Positions 40,620 to 49,394 are shown, numbered from the stretch's first letter. The stretch is DNA of 64,000 nt from Lentzea atacamensis (GCF_003269295.1 NZ_QLTT01000004.1:558001-622000); one strand, 5' to 3'. Numbers and translations are program-made. The notes: generated by a model from the sequence alone, not told the origin.

Positions 40620-42335
40620 TCAGAAGGTCAGTTTCCAGGAGTTGATGTAGCCGGTGTCGACGCGGGCGACGTCCTGCACCTGCAACTTCCAGGTGCCGTT
40701 CGCGACCTCGCTCGACGCGTTGACCGTGAACGTCTGCACGACGTTGTCGGCGCTGTCGTTGCTCGAGTTCTGCAGCCGGTACGCCGTGCCGTCCGGGGCG
40801 ATCAGGTCGATGACCAGGTCACCGCGGTACGTGTGCACGATGTTGACGTCGACCTTGAGCGTGGCCGGGGCGTTGCCCGCCACACCCGAGACAGTGATCG
40901 AGCTGCTCACGGCCGTGCCGGCGTCCGGGATGGCGACGTCGGCGGTGTTCTCGAACGAGTTGCCGGGAGGCGTGCCGGTGTCGACCGCGGCGAACGCGTC
41001 GACGCGGCCCTCGCCGAAGAAGTTGTTCTTCGCCGTGGTGCCGGAGCACCGGGTGTCGGTGCAGCTCAGGTCGTCGGCCTGGGTGGCGAGCAGCTGACGC
41101 AGCTGCGCCGGGGTGGCCGTGGGGTTGACCGACTTCAGCAGTGCGGCGACACCCGCGACGTGCGGGGCGGCCATCGACGTGCCGTCCTTCGAGCCGTACC
41201 CGCCGCCGGGGACGGTCGAGTAGACCCTCTCACCCGGCGCCGCGACGTGGACCTTGTCGGTGCCGTAGTTGGAGAACAACGACTTGCTGTTGGTCGAGCC
41301 GATCGACGAGACGCTGACGACGCCGGACACCTCGGTCGGCACGCTCAGGCACGCGTTGGTGACGTTGCGCGTGACCACAGTGGAGTCGTTGGGGCTCTTG
41401 GTGTCGCGGGTCTTGTTCGCGAGGTTGTAGTTCTCGTTGCCCGCCGCGGCCACGTTCAGCACGCCCTTGCCCTCGGCGTAGGCCACGGCGCGCTTCACGC
41501 CCTCCAGGATGGCGTCCTGGTCGGCGTTGTCCGGGCAGTTGAACAGCCACGGGTCGGTGTAGTAGCTGTTGTTGGTCACCTCGAAGCCGCGGTCACCGGA
41601 GAAGACCATGGCGCAGATGGTGTTCTCGGGGAAGAAGTACCCGGACGGCTTCTCCGCGATGCGCACCGAGGCGATCTTCACGCCCGGCGCCACGCCGACC
41701 ACGCCGCGCCCGTTCTTGGCCGCCGCGATCGTGCCCGCGACGTGCGTGCCGTGGGTGTCGGTGTCCCGCCACGAACCCGCGCGGGTGTCGAGCTTGCCGT
41801 AGGCGCAGGACGCGGAGTTGGCCGCGTCGAAGTTCGCCTTGAGGTCGTCGTGCAGGTCGTCGACCCCGGTGTCGAGCACGCCGACCGTCACGGTCGCCGA
41901 CCCCTGGTTGACCGCCCACGCCTTGTCGGCGCCGATCTGCGTCATGTCCGAGCGCAGGGGCTCGGACGTGGCCGGGCCGACCCGCGTCGGCTCGACCGGG
42001 AACGGCAGGCTGGCCGCCTCGGCCGGGATGTCCGACGTGCGGGTGGCGCCCACCTTCTGCACACCGGTGACGGCACGCATCCGGCTCGCGAAGTCAGCCG
42101 CACCCGAGTGCGCGACGATGACGCCGATCGCGTCGTACGTGGCCCAGACCGTGCCGCTGTTGCTCGTGATCGCCGACGTGGCACCGCTCGTGGCGCCCGG
42201 CGCCGTGATGACCAGGTACGAGCGCGTGCCCGCGAGCGGCGCCGCGGCGGCGGGGGTGGCCGCCACCAGGACACCGGCGCCCACGGCCGCGGCGATGACC
42301 GCGGCGCGCAGGCGTGATCGTGAACGCAAGAACAC
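40620..42335 (-). CDS. Secreted subtilisin-like protease with P domain
   Basis: 571-aa S8 peptidase. Signal peptide (AAVIAAAVGAGVLVAATPAA), an inhibitor-type propeptide to about residue 130, then the catalytic domain with Asp in GVLDTGVD, His in HGTHVAGT, oxyanion Asn in AAAGNEN and Ser in GTSMAAPHVAG. C-terminal about 130 residues form a proprotein-convertase P domain (VDVNIVHTYRGDLVIDLIAP). GTG start with GGAGGA. Extracellular protein degradation or processing. The open frame extends 66 bp upstream without support. Confidence 0.92.
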   Translation of the reverse strand: MFLRSRSRLRAAVIAAAVGAGVLVAATPAAAAPLAGTRSYLVITAPGATSGATSAITSNSGTVWATYDAIGVIVAHSGAADFASRMRAVTGVQKVGATRTSDIPAEAASLPFPVEPTRVGPATSEPLRSDMTQIGADKAWAVNQGSATVTVGVLDTGVDDLHDDLKANFDAANSASCAYGKLDTRAGSWRDTDTHGTHVAGTIAAAKNGRGVVGVAPGVKIASVRIAEKPSGYFFPENTICAMVFSGDRGFEVTNNSYYTDPWLFNCPDNADQDAILEGVKRAVAYAEGKGVLNVAAAGNENYNLANKTRDTKSPNDSTVVTRNVTNACLSVPTEVSGVVSVSSIGSTNSKSLFSNYGTDKVHVAAPGERVYSTVPGGGYGSKDGTSMAAPHVAGVAALLKSVNPTATPAQLRQLLATQADDLSCTDTRCSGTTAKNNFFGEGRVDAFAAVDTGTPPGNSFENTADVAIPDAGTAVSSSITVSGVAGNAPATLKVDVNIVHTYRGDLVIDLIAPDGTAYRLQNSSNDSADNVVQTFTVNASSEVANGTWKLQVQDVARVDTGYINSWKLTF

Positions 42336-42491
42336 TGTTCCTCCAACACTCCCTAGCGGGCGATGCCCGCGCACGTTCGCGCGGGTGCAGGGGCCCGTCA
42401 AACGCGTTAGAGGAGGTCAGGACGGATTCGGGACGCGCGGTTCCAGAAATGCTCCGTTCGGTTCACGCCGAACGTCGCACGTCAGGGCCCA

Positions 42492-42629
42492 TCAACGCCT
42501 CATGATCAACCCGACGAGGTGGTTCATGCCGGCCTGCACGCACGGCTCCTCGGCGTGCTTGCCGGCGCAGCCCGGCGCCCAGCCGCTGCCGTCGCCGTAG
42601 TCCGAGAAGTGGCCCGTGGAACAGGCCAT
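42492..42629 (-). CDS. Possible 45-aa Cys-containing ORF
   Basis: Open frame with ATG and TGA in the gap between the subtilase and marR genes. The peptide begins MACSTGHFSDYGDGSGWAPG and has three Cys. The frame is open further upstream into the marR 3' end, so it could also be the tail of a lost larger protein. No ribosome-binding site is evident. The remainder of the gap 42336-42651 shows nothing clear. Confidence 0.25.
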   Translation of the reverse strand: MACSTGHFSDYGDGSGWAPGCAGKHAEEPCVQAGMNHLVGLIMRR

Positions 42630-42651
42630 GGACCGGCCATTGGTGGCCTGA

Positions 42652-43140
42652 TCAGCGCGGAAGGTGCCGGAACAGCTCGCGCAACGCGGCCGTGGCGTTG
42701 TCGAGCAGCTCGGCGGGGACCGCGGACAGCACCTCGTCGTGCGCCTTGCTGTTCGCGATCACGACCTCCTCGGCGACCGACCGGCCGCGCGGGGTGAGGC
42801 GCACGAAGGTGCTGCGGCCGTCGGTCTGGTCCGGCTCCCGCTCCACCAGGCCGCGGCTCACGAGGCGGTTCACCACGTTGCTCGTGCCGCCGGTCGAGAG
42901 CAGCAGTGAGCGGCTGAGCTCGTTCGCCTTGAGCCGGTAGGGCTTCCCACTGCGGCGCAGGGCTGCCAGCACGTCGAAGTCGGCGCCGGTCAGGTCGAAC
43001 CCGGTCACGGTGGCGCGGGTGGCCTCGCCGAGCAGTCCCGACAGCACCATCACGCGCTTGCCGAGCTCCGAGCTCGCCACGAGGGCTTCCGGGAGCTCCG
43101 CCCGCCACCGGTCCATCAGCTCATCCACACGATCCGTCAC
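42652..43140 (-). CDS. MarR-family regulator
   Basis: 162-aa winged-helix regulator (FDVLAALRRSGKPYRLKANE, LSRSLLLSTGGTSNVVNRLV, and the wing REPDQTDGRSTFVRLTPRG). GTG start. Divergent from the amidohydrolase gene with a palindrome in the 62-bp gap, so it probably represses that gene and itself and responds to a small aromatic-type ligand, as usual for the family. Confidence 0.9.
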   Translation of the reverse strand: MTDRVDELMDRWRAELPEALVASSELGKRVMVLSGLLGEATRATVTGFDLTGADFDVLAALRRSGKPYRLKANELSRSLLLSTGGTSNVVNRLVSRGLVEREPDQTDGRSTFVRLTPRGRSVAEEVVIANSKAHDEVLSAVPAELLDNATAALRELFRHLPR

Positions 43141-43167
43141 AGGTCAAAGCCTATTGCACACCGTGAT

Positions 43168-43183
43168 AGCTTTTAAGAAAGCT
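43168..43183. promoter_or_regulatory. MarR operator candidate
   Basis: AGCTTT-TAAG-AAAGCT, perfect 6-bp inverted repeat between marR and the amidohydrolase gene, in a locally A/T-rich stretch. Confidence 0.6.
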
Positions 43184-43202
43184 TTCGAGTGAGGGGGATT
43201 CC

Positions 43203-44402
43203 ATGGACTTCGTGCTGCGCAACGCGCTGGTGATCGACACCGATCCGGTCGTGGTCATGCCCGGCACCGACGTGCTGGTGTCGGACGGCCGGATCGCCGC
43301 GGTCGGCAAGGGGTTGCCCGCGGCGACGGTGATCGACTGCACGGACCGGATCGTGCTGCCCGGTTTCGTCGACACGCATCGGCACCTGTGGCAGGTGCTG
43401 ATGCGGTCGTTCTGCGCTGACATGACGCTCGGCGAGTACCTGGAGCGGATGCTGATGCCGGTCCAGGCGGTCCTCTCACCGGACGAGCTGAGGATCGGGA
43501 CGCTCGCGGGTGCGCTCGAGTGCATGGCGTCCGGGATCACGACGGTGCAGGACTTCTCGTTCGCGCCGACCTTCGGCCACGCCGAGGCCGCCGTGCGAGG
43601 GCTGCGGGAGTCCGGCGTCCGCGCGATGTACGGCTACGGTCAGCCGGTCTTCGGCCCTGCCTGCGCGGAAGAGGACGTGCGGCGTGGCGCCGCGCTGGGC
43701 GGCGGGCTGGTCGACATCGCACTGGCGCCGCTCGGACCGTCCTTTTCGGACATCGGCGTCGTGGAGCGGGACTGGCTGCTCGCCCGGTCGCTGGGAATGC
43801 GCGTGGTCACGCACGTCGCCGGGAAGGGGAACCCGATCTCGGCACTGCGCGACAGGGGCCTGCTCGACGCGAACACCACGTTCGTGCACGGCAACGAGCT
43901 CGGCGACGACGAGCTGAAGCTGGTCGCCGAGGCCGGTGCGGGCGTGTCGATCGCGCCCGCCGTCGAAGCGGTGATGGGGCACGGCGTGCCGATGGTGCGC
44001 CGCACTCGCGCGTTCGGCGTGCCGACCGGCCTCGGTGTCGACACGGTGACGGCCGTCGCGGGGGACATGTTCTCCCTCATGCGCGCCGCGTTGCTCTCCA
44101 CGCATCTGAGCGAGGGAGTGCACGTCACGCCCGCGGACGTGTTGCGGATGGCGACCATCGAAGGTGCGGCGGCGATCGGCATGGCCGATCGGGTCGGGTC
44201 GCTCGGCGTGGGCAAGCACGCGGATCTGGTGGTGCTGCGGGCTGACGACCTCAACCTCCTCGGTACCCACGACCCGGTCGCAGCCCTCGTCACCGCCGCA
44301 CACCCCGGCAACCTCGAGAAGGTGTTCGTCGGTGGTGTGGAGGCGGAGACGCAGGACGTGGCCGGTGCCGTCAGGGATGTCGTGGCACGCCTGAAGCGGT
44401 AG
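43203..44402 (+). CDS. Amidohydrolase (TrzA/AtzA-like deaminase/hydrolase)
   Basis: 399-aa metal-dependent hydrolase. Metal sites DTHRHLW, THVAG, VHGNEL and GLGVDT; composite N- and C-terminal beta domain (LVIDTDPVVVMPGT ... GKHADLVVLRADD). This subgroup deaminates or dechlorinates heterocycles or hydrolyses cyclic amides. GAGGGGGATTCC precedes the ATG. Controlled by the divergent MarR, as typical for catabolic genes. The 3' end overlaps the SARP gene by 32 bp. Confidence 0.88.
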   Translation: MDFVLRNALVIDTDPVVVMPGTDVLVSDGRIAAVGKGLPAATVIDCTDRIVLPGFVDTHRHLWQVLMRSFCADMTLGEYLERMLMPVQAVLSPDELRIGTLAGALECMASGITTVQDFSFAPTFGHAEAAVRGLRESGVRAMYGYGQPVFGPACAEEDVRRGAALGGGLVDIALAPLGPSFSDIGVVERDWLLARSLGMRVVTHVAGKGNPISALRDRGLLDANTTFVHGNELGDDELKLVAEAGAGVSIAPAVEAVMGHGVPMVRRTRAFGVPTGLGVDTVTAVAGDMFSLMRAALLSTHLSEGVHVTPADVLRMATIEGAAAIGMADRVGSLGVGKHADLVVLRADDLNLLGTHDPVAALVTAAHPGNLEKVFVGGVEAETQDVAGAVRDVVARLKR

Positions 44403-46125
44403 TGCGTCTCGACGGGCCCAGCTCCGCGGCGAAGAGGCGCATCAGTCCGGGCAACCGGTAGGTGTCGCCGTCACTCCACTCGGCGAGACCGAGGTCGACC
44501 AGGTGGTCCAGCGCGGCCTCGGTCTCCAGCGGGTCCGCGCCCAGCTCGCCGGCGGCGGTGGCGGCGTCGCACAGCTCGTACCGGCCGAGGAGCCGGAACG
44601 CGTTGGCCGCCAGCGGGTCGTCGACGGCGCTGAACGCCGCGGCGCAGGCGGCGCGGACCGACTCGCCGCCGAAGCTGAGCTCGGCGAGCCTCCGCCAGTC
44701 GGGGTCCAGCCGGCGGGCCAGCCAGGCCAGCGGACGGGCGGGGCGGTGCGCTAGGATGGCGCCCGCGATCTGCAGCGCCAGCGGGATTCCGTGACAGCAC
44801 TGGACGATCCGGGCGGCGGCACCGGGTTCTGCCGATGCCCTCGGCACCAGTCGCGTGAGCAGTTCCAGTCCGTCCACATCGGACAGAGGGCTGAGCCGGA
44901 GGTGTTCCGCGCCGTCCAGCAGGAGCGGTGCCCGGCTGGTGATCAGCACCGCGCACGGGCCGGTCGCGGGCATCAGCTCACGCAGCGGTGCGGGGTCGGT
45001 CGCGCCGTCGAGCACCACGAGCACCGCCTGGTCGGCCAGCCGGGACCGCAGCAGGGCGGCGGCCTCGTCCACCGCGTGCGGTACGTCGGAGACCCCGAGG
45101 TGCCGCAGCAGCCGATGGGGGACGCGCGTCGCCTGCCGGAGGTCGATGTAGAGCTGGCCGTCGGGGAACATCGGCGTTATGCGGTGCGCGACCTCCAGTG
45201 CCAGCGCGCTCTTGCCGACGCCGCACTGGCCGTGCACCACGGCCGCGGTGGGCGTGGTGCCGCAGAGCAAGGCCTGCAGCCGCGCCACCTCCTGCTCGCG
45301 GCCGCTGAACGACCGGCAGGGCGCCGGAAGCTCTTTCGGTGCGCGGAAGGAGGAGGCACGCACGGTGCTGGCCGCGGTCAGTCCCGGATCGCGGTCGAGC
45401 ACCGCCTGGTGCAGCTTGACGAGCTCCGGTGAGGGCTCCAGGCCGAGACGGTCGGCGATCACCCTGCGGTAGTCGGTGAAGACGGCGAGAGCTCCCGCCA
45501 GGTCGCCCGCCCGGTACAGCGCGGTCACCAGGTGCGCCCGCGGCCGTTCCCGCAACGGGTGCTCCGCCGCGAACTCGCGCAGCGGCGTGATCAGCTCGCG
45601 GTGCTCGCCGAGGCCCAGCCGCGCGTCGAAGTGGTCCTCGGTCACCGCCAGCCGCAGCTCCTCGACCGGTGCGACCAACGCGGCGAGCGCCTCGTTGTCC
45701 GCCAAGTCCTCCAGCACCGCGCCCCGGCACGCGGAAAGCGCTTCACCGAGATGACGCGCGGCCGCCGCGTGATCACCGCGGGACAGCGCGGTCCTGCCCG
45801 CGTCGGCCCGTTCGGTGAACAGGTGCAGGTCCAGCTCGCCCGGCCGCAGCGTGAGCTCGTACCCCGCCTGCCGTCCGGCGATGCGCTGTGCTCCATCGGG
45901 AAGCACCTGGCGCAGCCGATTGGCGTACGTGCGGAGGTTGGCCACCGCGGACATCGGCGGCTCGTCCGCCCACAGCGCGCGGACCAGCCTGCGGATCGGC
46001 ACCGGCCGACCTGGGTTGAGCAGCAGCGTGGCGAGCAGGAGGCGTTGCTTGAGCGAGCCGAGCGCGACGTTCGTGCCGCGGGCGCGCACCTCGATTCTCC
46101 CCAGAATCCTGAACTCGACTGACAC
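44371..46125 (-). CDS. SARP/AfsR-type regulator with NB-ARC ATPase domain
   Basis: About 584 aa. OmpR-like DNA-binding domain at residues 1-95 (FRILGRIEV, LKQRLLLATLLLNPG), bacterial transcriptional activation domain to about 250, then a P-loop ATPase (VVHGQCGVGKSALALEVAHR) with an arginine-rich helical end. SARPs activate secondary-metabolite genes. It is divergent from the Cys-rich peptide cassette 150 bp away and is its most likely activator. GTG 46125 or GTG 46155 may be the start. Confidence 0.88.
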   Translation of the reverse strand: MSVEFRILGRIEVRARGTNVALGSLKQRLLLATLLLNPGRPVPIRRLVRALWADEPPMSAVANLRTYANRLRQVLPDGAQRIAGRQAGYELTLRPGELDLHLFTERADAGRTALSRGDHAAAARHLGEALSACRGAVLEDLADNEALAALVAPVEELRLAVTEDHFDARLGLGEHRELITPLREFAAEHPLRERPRAHLVTALYRAGDLAGALAVFTDYRRVIADRLGLEPSPELVKLHQAVLDRDPGLTAASTVRASSFRAPKELPAPCRSFSGREQEVARLQALLCGTTPTAAVVHGQCGVGKSALALEVAHRITPMFPDGQLYIDLRQATRVPHRLLRHLGVSDVPHAVDEAAALLRSRLADQAVLVVLDGATDPAPLRELMPATGPCAVLITSRAPLLLDGAEHLRLSPLSDVDGLELLTRLVPRASAEPGAAARIVQCCHGIPLALQIAGAILAHRPARPLAWLARRLDPDWRRLAELSFGGESVRAACAAAFSAVDDPLAANAFRLLGRYELCDAATAAGELGADPLETEAALDHLVDLGLAEWSDGDTYRLPGLMRLFAAELGPSRRTTASGVPRHP

Positions 46126-46274
46126 GCCGGTGATCCTGACCGGGGCCGCTGACACAACGCCGACACGACATACACGCGGACGTGTATCCGCGCTGGGCGC
46201 CGCCGTGTACCCGCTTTTCCTACGTTGACGCCACCGACGCCACCCGGCGCGGAGGAAGTGAGGGAGCGCGACAC

Positions 46275-46481
46275 ATGCGCAAGACGTTGGAGTCGCTCAG
46301 CGACAAGCTGCTCGGCATGTTCGTGGCAAAGGTGGACGTGGGCGCGGCCTGCCCGCCCGACCCGTTCTACAAGCACTGCTACTGCCGTGAACGCAGTGAC
46401 TTCCGCCAGCGCTGCTCGTACAACGGCGCGTGCAGGGTCACCTGTGGCCCGTGCACGGTCTTCCGGATCTGCGGCGCGTGA
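46275..46481 (+). CDS. 68-aa cysteine-rich peptide, probable precursor
   Basis: ATG follows GGAGGAAGTGAGG. The leader (MRKTLESLSDKLLGMFVAKV) is an amphipathic helix without a Sec-type core. The C-terminal about 44 residues hold eight Cys (ACPPDPF, HCYC, RQRC, NGAC, VTCGPC, RICGA) and basic/aromatic residues. VGA just before the first Cys is a possible signal-peptidase-type cleavage site. Downstream genes for thiol oxidation, export and proteolysis suggest that this is the substrate, matured to a peptide with up to four disulfides. No family recognised; methylamine dehydrogenase light chain also needs MauD/MauE, but this peptide has no Trp. Confidence 0.75.
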   Translation: MRKTLESLSDKLLGMFVAKVDVGAACPPDPFYKHCYCRERSDFRQRCSYNGACRVTCGPCTVFRICGA

Positions 46482-46487
46482 CCAGAT

Positions 46488-46521
46488 GCCGTGAGTGGTG
46501 ACGCGTCTCGCCACTCACGGC
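46488..46521 (+). terminator. Hairpin between precursor and maturation genes
   Basis: 11-bp perfect stem GCCGTGAGTGG / CCACTCACGGC with a 12-base loop, 6 bases after the peptide stop. In peptide operons such hairpins partly stop transcription or protect the upstream RNA, so precursor is made in excess over the enzymes. Confidence 0.65.
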
Positions 46522-46553
46522 TTCCCGTTCCCCTCTAACTTCGGAGACTTCTC

Positions 46554-47060
46554 ATGTCAGTGCTGACCGCCGCGGTCGTGGTCGTCGGAATCCTGTGCGT
46601 GCTGGACCTGTTGCTGAGCTTCGGCATCATCCGGCGGTTGCGCGAGCAGAACGAGGCGCTGCGCGACCTGCGGGAGAAGCAGGCGGCGGCCGAACCGGAC
46701 ATCATGCTGCCCGCCGGCTCCCGCATCGAACTGTCCGATGTGGACGTCTCCGGTGCGCTGGTCGGCTTCTTCTCCCCGAACTGCGAGCCGTGCAAGGAAC
46801 GCATGCCCCAGTTCATCGAGTACGCCACCGGCCACCGCGGCAAGGTGCTCGCGGTCGCCGCGGGAGGTGCCGAGGAGGTCACCGACATGGTGGTGCGCCT
46901 CGGCGAGGTGGCCGAGGTCGTCGTCGAGGAGATGGGCGGCCCGCTGCACAACGCGTTCGGCACGACCGGCTACCCGGCGGTGTGCCTGATCGACAGCGAC
47001 GCGACCGTCGTGGCGAGCGGCTGGGAGATGTCAGCGCTGCCGGTTCACGCGACCCGGTGA
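46554..47060 (+). CDS. MauD/TlpA-like membrane-anchored thioredoxin
   Basis: 168 aa. N-terminal membrane anchor (LTAAVVVVGILCVLDLLLSF), a short coiled linker (LREQNEALRDLREKQ), then a thioredoxin domain with the redox pair Cys77-EP-Cys80 (FFSPNCEPCKE) and cis-Pro in GYPAVCLID. It faces outward and would oxidise or isomerise disulfides. MauD does this for methylamine dehydrogenase light chain. The stop overlaps the GTG of the ABC gene. Confidence 0.85.
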   Translation: MSVLTAAVVVVGILCVLDLLLSFGIIRRLREQNEALRDLREKQAAAEPDIMLPAGSRIELSDVDVSGALVGFFSPNCEPCKERMPQFIEYATGHRGKVLAVAAGGAEEVTDMVVRLGEVAEVVVEEMGGPLHNAFGTTGYPAVCLIDSDATVVASGWEMSALPVHATR

Positions 47061-48889
47061 ACACCGAGCTCGGCGCCCGCCGGGTGCTGTCGCTCCTGGT
47101 CAGCGCTTTCGGCCTGACGAGGACGGCGTCGCCGGCGGGCACACCGGTGTACGTGGTGCTCTGCCTGCTCGGCGGCGTCGTGCCGCTCGCGGCGGCGTGG
47201 TGCACCAAGATCCTGCTGGACGGTCTCGCCGCGGACGGCGGCTGGGCGACGCTGGTGCCGTGGGCCGTCGCGCTGGCGGTGACCGGCCTGGTCAGCGGCC
47301 TGCTGCCGGTCGCGACGGAGTACCTCAAGCAACGGCTGGACCGCGCCGTCGCGGTGCTGACGATGGACCGCCTGTACCAGGCGATGGGCAGGCTCACCGG
47401 CCTGGCGCGCATGGAGGATCCGCGTTTCCGCGACAAGCTCCAGCTGGCGCAGCAGACCGGCCGCAGCGGTCCCGGTCAGCTCGTCGACGACGGTCTGGGC
47501 GCGGTGCAGGCTGCCGTGACGGCGGGCGGGTTCCTCGGCACGCTGGTTGTGCTGAACGCCGGCATGGCGGTGATCGTGCTGCTCGCCGCCGTGCCCGCGC
47601 TGATCGCCCACCTGCGGCTCAGCCGGGCCAGGGCCGAGGTGCTGTGGTCGATCACCCCAGCCGAGCGGCGTGAGGTGTTCTACGCGGAGCTGTTGTCGAG
47701 CCTCGACGCGGCGAAGGAACTGCGGCTGCTCGGGCTCGGCGACCTCTTCCGGCGCCGCATGCTCGTGGAGCTGACCGCGGCGCACGCCGTCGTGGAAGGA
47801 CAGGACCGGCGTGACGCGCGGGTTCGAGGGCTGCTCGCCGGCCTGACCGCGCTGGTGTCGGCCGCCGGGCTGGTCTGGTCGGTGTGGCTCGCCGCCGCCG
47901 GATCGCTGTCGATCGGTGACGTCGCGATGTTCGTGGCCGCCGTCGCCGGGGTGCAGAGCGCGTCGCAGAGCCTGGTGCACAACCTCGCCTCCGCGCACCA
48001 CTCGGTGCTGCTGTTCCACCACTACCGGGAGATCGAGTCACAGCCGGCGGACCTGCCCGTGGCCGCTGTGCCGCAACCGGTTCCGCCGCTGCGGCACGGC
48101 ATCGAGCTGCGCAACGTGTGGTTCCGCTACGCCGACGACCAGCCGTGGGTGCTGTGCGGGGTGAACCTGACGATCCCGCACGGCAGCGCGTTCGCGCTGG
48201 TCGGCCTGAACGGCGCGGGGAAGTCGACGATCGTCAAGCTGCTGTGCCGGTTCTACGACCCCTGCCGCGGCGCGATCCTGTGGGACGGCGTCGACCTGCG
48301 CTCCTTCTCACCCGAGGACCTGCGCGCGCACATCGGCGCGGTCTTCCAGGACTACATGCGCTACGACCTCAGCGCCGCCGAGAACATCGGCGTGGGCGAC
48401 GTGTCCTCAATGGACGACCGCGGTCGCGCCGTCGCGGCGGCACAGCGGGCGGGCGCGCACGACGCGGTGACGGCATTGCCCCGCGGCTACGACACGTTGC
48501 TGTCGCGCATGTTCTTCGACGAGGCCGACCGTGAGGACCCGGAGACCGGCGTGCTGCTCTCCGGCGGCCAGTGGCAACGGCTCGCGCTCGCACGGGCGTT
48601 CCTGCGCGACCGCAGGGACCTGATGATCCTGGACGAACCCAGCTCCGGCCTGGACGCGCAGGCCGAGCACGAGGTGCACAGCAGCCTGCGCCGGCACCGC
48701 GAGGGTGCGACGAGCGTGCTGATCTCGCACCGGCTCGGCACGATCCGCGACGCCGGGGTGATCGCGGTCCTCACCGGCGGGCAGATCTCGGAGCTCGGCA
48801 CGCACGACGAACTGCTGGCGCTGGGCGGCGACTACGCACGGCTCTTCCGCTTGCAGGCTTCGGGATACGACGAGGTGGTGACCGGATGA
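47057..48889 (+). CDS. ABC exporter, fused permease-ATPase
   Basis: 610 aa. Six-TM exporter domain to about residue 330, then ATPase with Walker A GLNGAGKSTIVK, signature LSGGQWQRLA and Walker B DLMILDEPSSGLD. No C39 peptidase domain at the N-terminus, so leader removal must be done by another enzyme. Adjacent to the Cys-rich peptide and S26 peptidase genes; it probably exports the peptide. Its 3' end is duplicated at 48886-48978. Confidence 0.9.
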   Translation: MNTELGARRVLSLLVSAFGLTRTASPAGTPVYVVLCLLGGVVPLAAAWCTKILLDGLAADGGWATLVPWAVALAVTGLVSGLLPVATEYLKQRLDRAVAVLTMDRLYQAMGRLTGLARMEDPRFRDKLQLAQQTGRSGPGQLVDDGLGAVQAAVTAGGFLGTLVVLNAGMAVIVLLAAVPALIAHLRLSRARAEVLWSITPAERREVFYAELLSSLDAAKELRLLGLGDLFRRRMLVELTAAHAVVEGQDRRDARVRGLLAGLTALVSAAGLVWSVWLAAAGSLSIGDVAMFVAAVAGVQSASQSLVHNLASAHHSVLLFHHYREIESQPADLPVAAVPQPVPPLRHGIELRNVWFRYADDQPWVLCGVNLTIPHGSAFALVGLNGAGKSTIVKLLCRFYDPCRGAILWDGVDLRSFSPEDLRAHIGAVFQDYMRYDLSAAENIGVGDVSSMDDRGRAVAAAQRAGAHDAVTALPRGYDTLLSRMFFDEADREDPETGVLLSGGQWQRLALARAFLRDRRDLMILDEPSSGLDAQAEHEVHSSLRRHREGATSVLISHRLGTIRDAGVIAVLTGGQISELGTHDELLALGGDYARLFRLQASGYDEVVTG

Positions 48890-48978
48890 ACTGGGTGGGC
48901 TCCGTGTCGTTCGGTGACGGCCGTTCGCGGTCCTTCCGCTTGCAGGCTCCAAAATGTGACTGGGTGGTGACCGGATGA
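48886..48978 (+). CDS. 30-aa mini-ORF copied from the ABC gene end
   Basis: ATG overlaps the ABC stop (ATGA), and the TGA overlaps the ATG of the S26 gene. Its C-terminus (FRLQAPKCDWVVTG) repeats the ABC C-terminus (FRLQASGYDEVVTG). The period is 89 bp, again one less than a multiple of three. This is the same architecture as the mini-ORF at 6864. It may be translated by coupling; function unknown. Confidence 0.5.
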   Translation: MNWVGSVSFGDGRSRSFRLQAPKCDWVVTG

Positions 48979-49394
48979 TCTGGGTGGCGTCTTTCGCCGT
49001 TCTCGCCCTTGTGGCCTGGCTGCTCGTGTTGCGCAGCCGCTTGCTCGTGGTCACGGTGCGCGGCGTCAGCATGGAACCGACCTACCGCTCGGGCGACCGG
49101 TTGCTGGTCCGCCGGGCCGGGCTCGACCGCGTCCGCGCCGGCCAGGTCGTGGTCGTGCAGGTGGACAGCGCCACGCCGGACGACCCGACGGGAGGCCGCA
49201 TGGTGAAACGCGCCGCGGCGGTGCCGGGTGATCCCGTGCCGCCGGAGATCCCGGTGCCGGGGCCGCGGGTCCCGGCGGATCGCCTGCTGGTGCTCGGTGA
49301 CAACCTCGCGCGCAGCAACGACTCCCGGCGGCTGGGCTATCTCCCGGCGGACGCGTTGATCGGTGTCGTGCTCAGGCCGATCGGGCAGGGGTGA
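48975..49394 (+). CDS. S26 (type I) signal peptidase
   Basis: 139 aa. N-terminal membrane anchor (WVASFAVLALVAWLLVL), then Ser32 in GVSMEP and Lys78 in RMVKRAAAVPGD, the Ser/Lys dyad of leader peptidases, and GDN-x-SNDSR at the end. It is shorter than housekeeping LepB and sits in the peptide cassette; the likely role is cutting the leader of the Cys-rich peptide outside the membrane. The ATG overlaps the mini-ORF stop. Confidence 0.88.
   Translation: MIWVASFAVLALVAWLLVLRSRLLVVTVRGVSMEPTYRSGDRLLVRRAGLDRVRAGQVVVVQVDSATPDDPTGGRMVKRAAAVPGDPVPPEIPVPGPRVPADRLLVLGDNLARSNDSRRLGYLPADALIGVVLRPIGQG

Noticed and set aside
39594-42317. 907-codon plus-strand frame
   Set aside because: Antisense to lysR and the subtilase, both with clear motifs and signals.
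46275-46481. Methylamine dehydrogenase light chain
   Set aside because: MauD/MauE-like neighbours suggested it, but the peptide is far too short and lacks the two Trp needed for the TTQ cofactor.
46595-47056. Upstream extension of the ABC exporter frame
   Set aside because: Out-of-frame shadow of the thioredoxin gene; GTG 47057 overlaps its stop and starts normal protein sequence.
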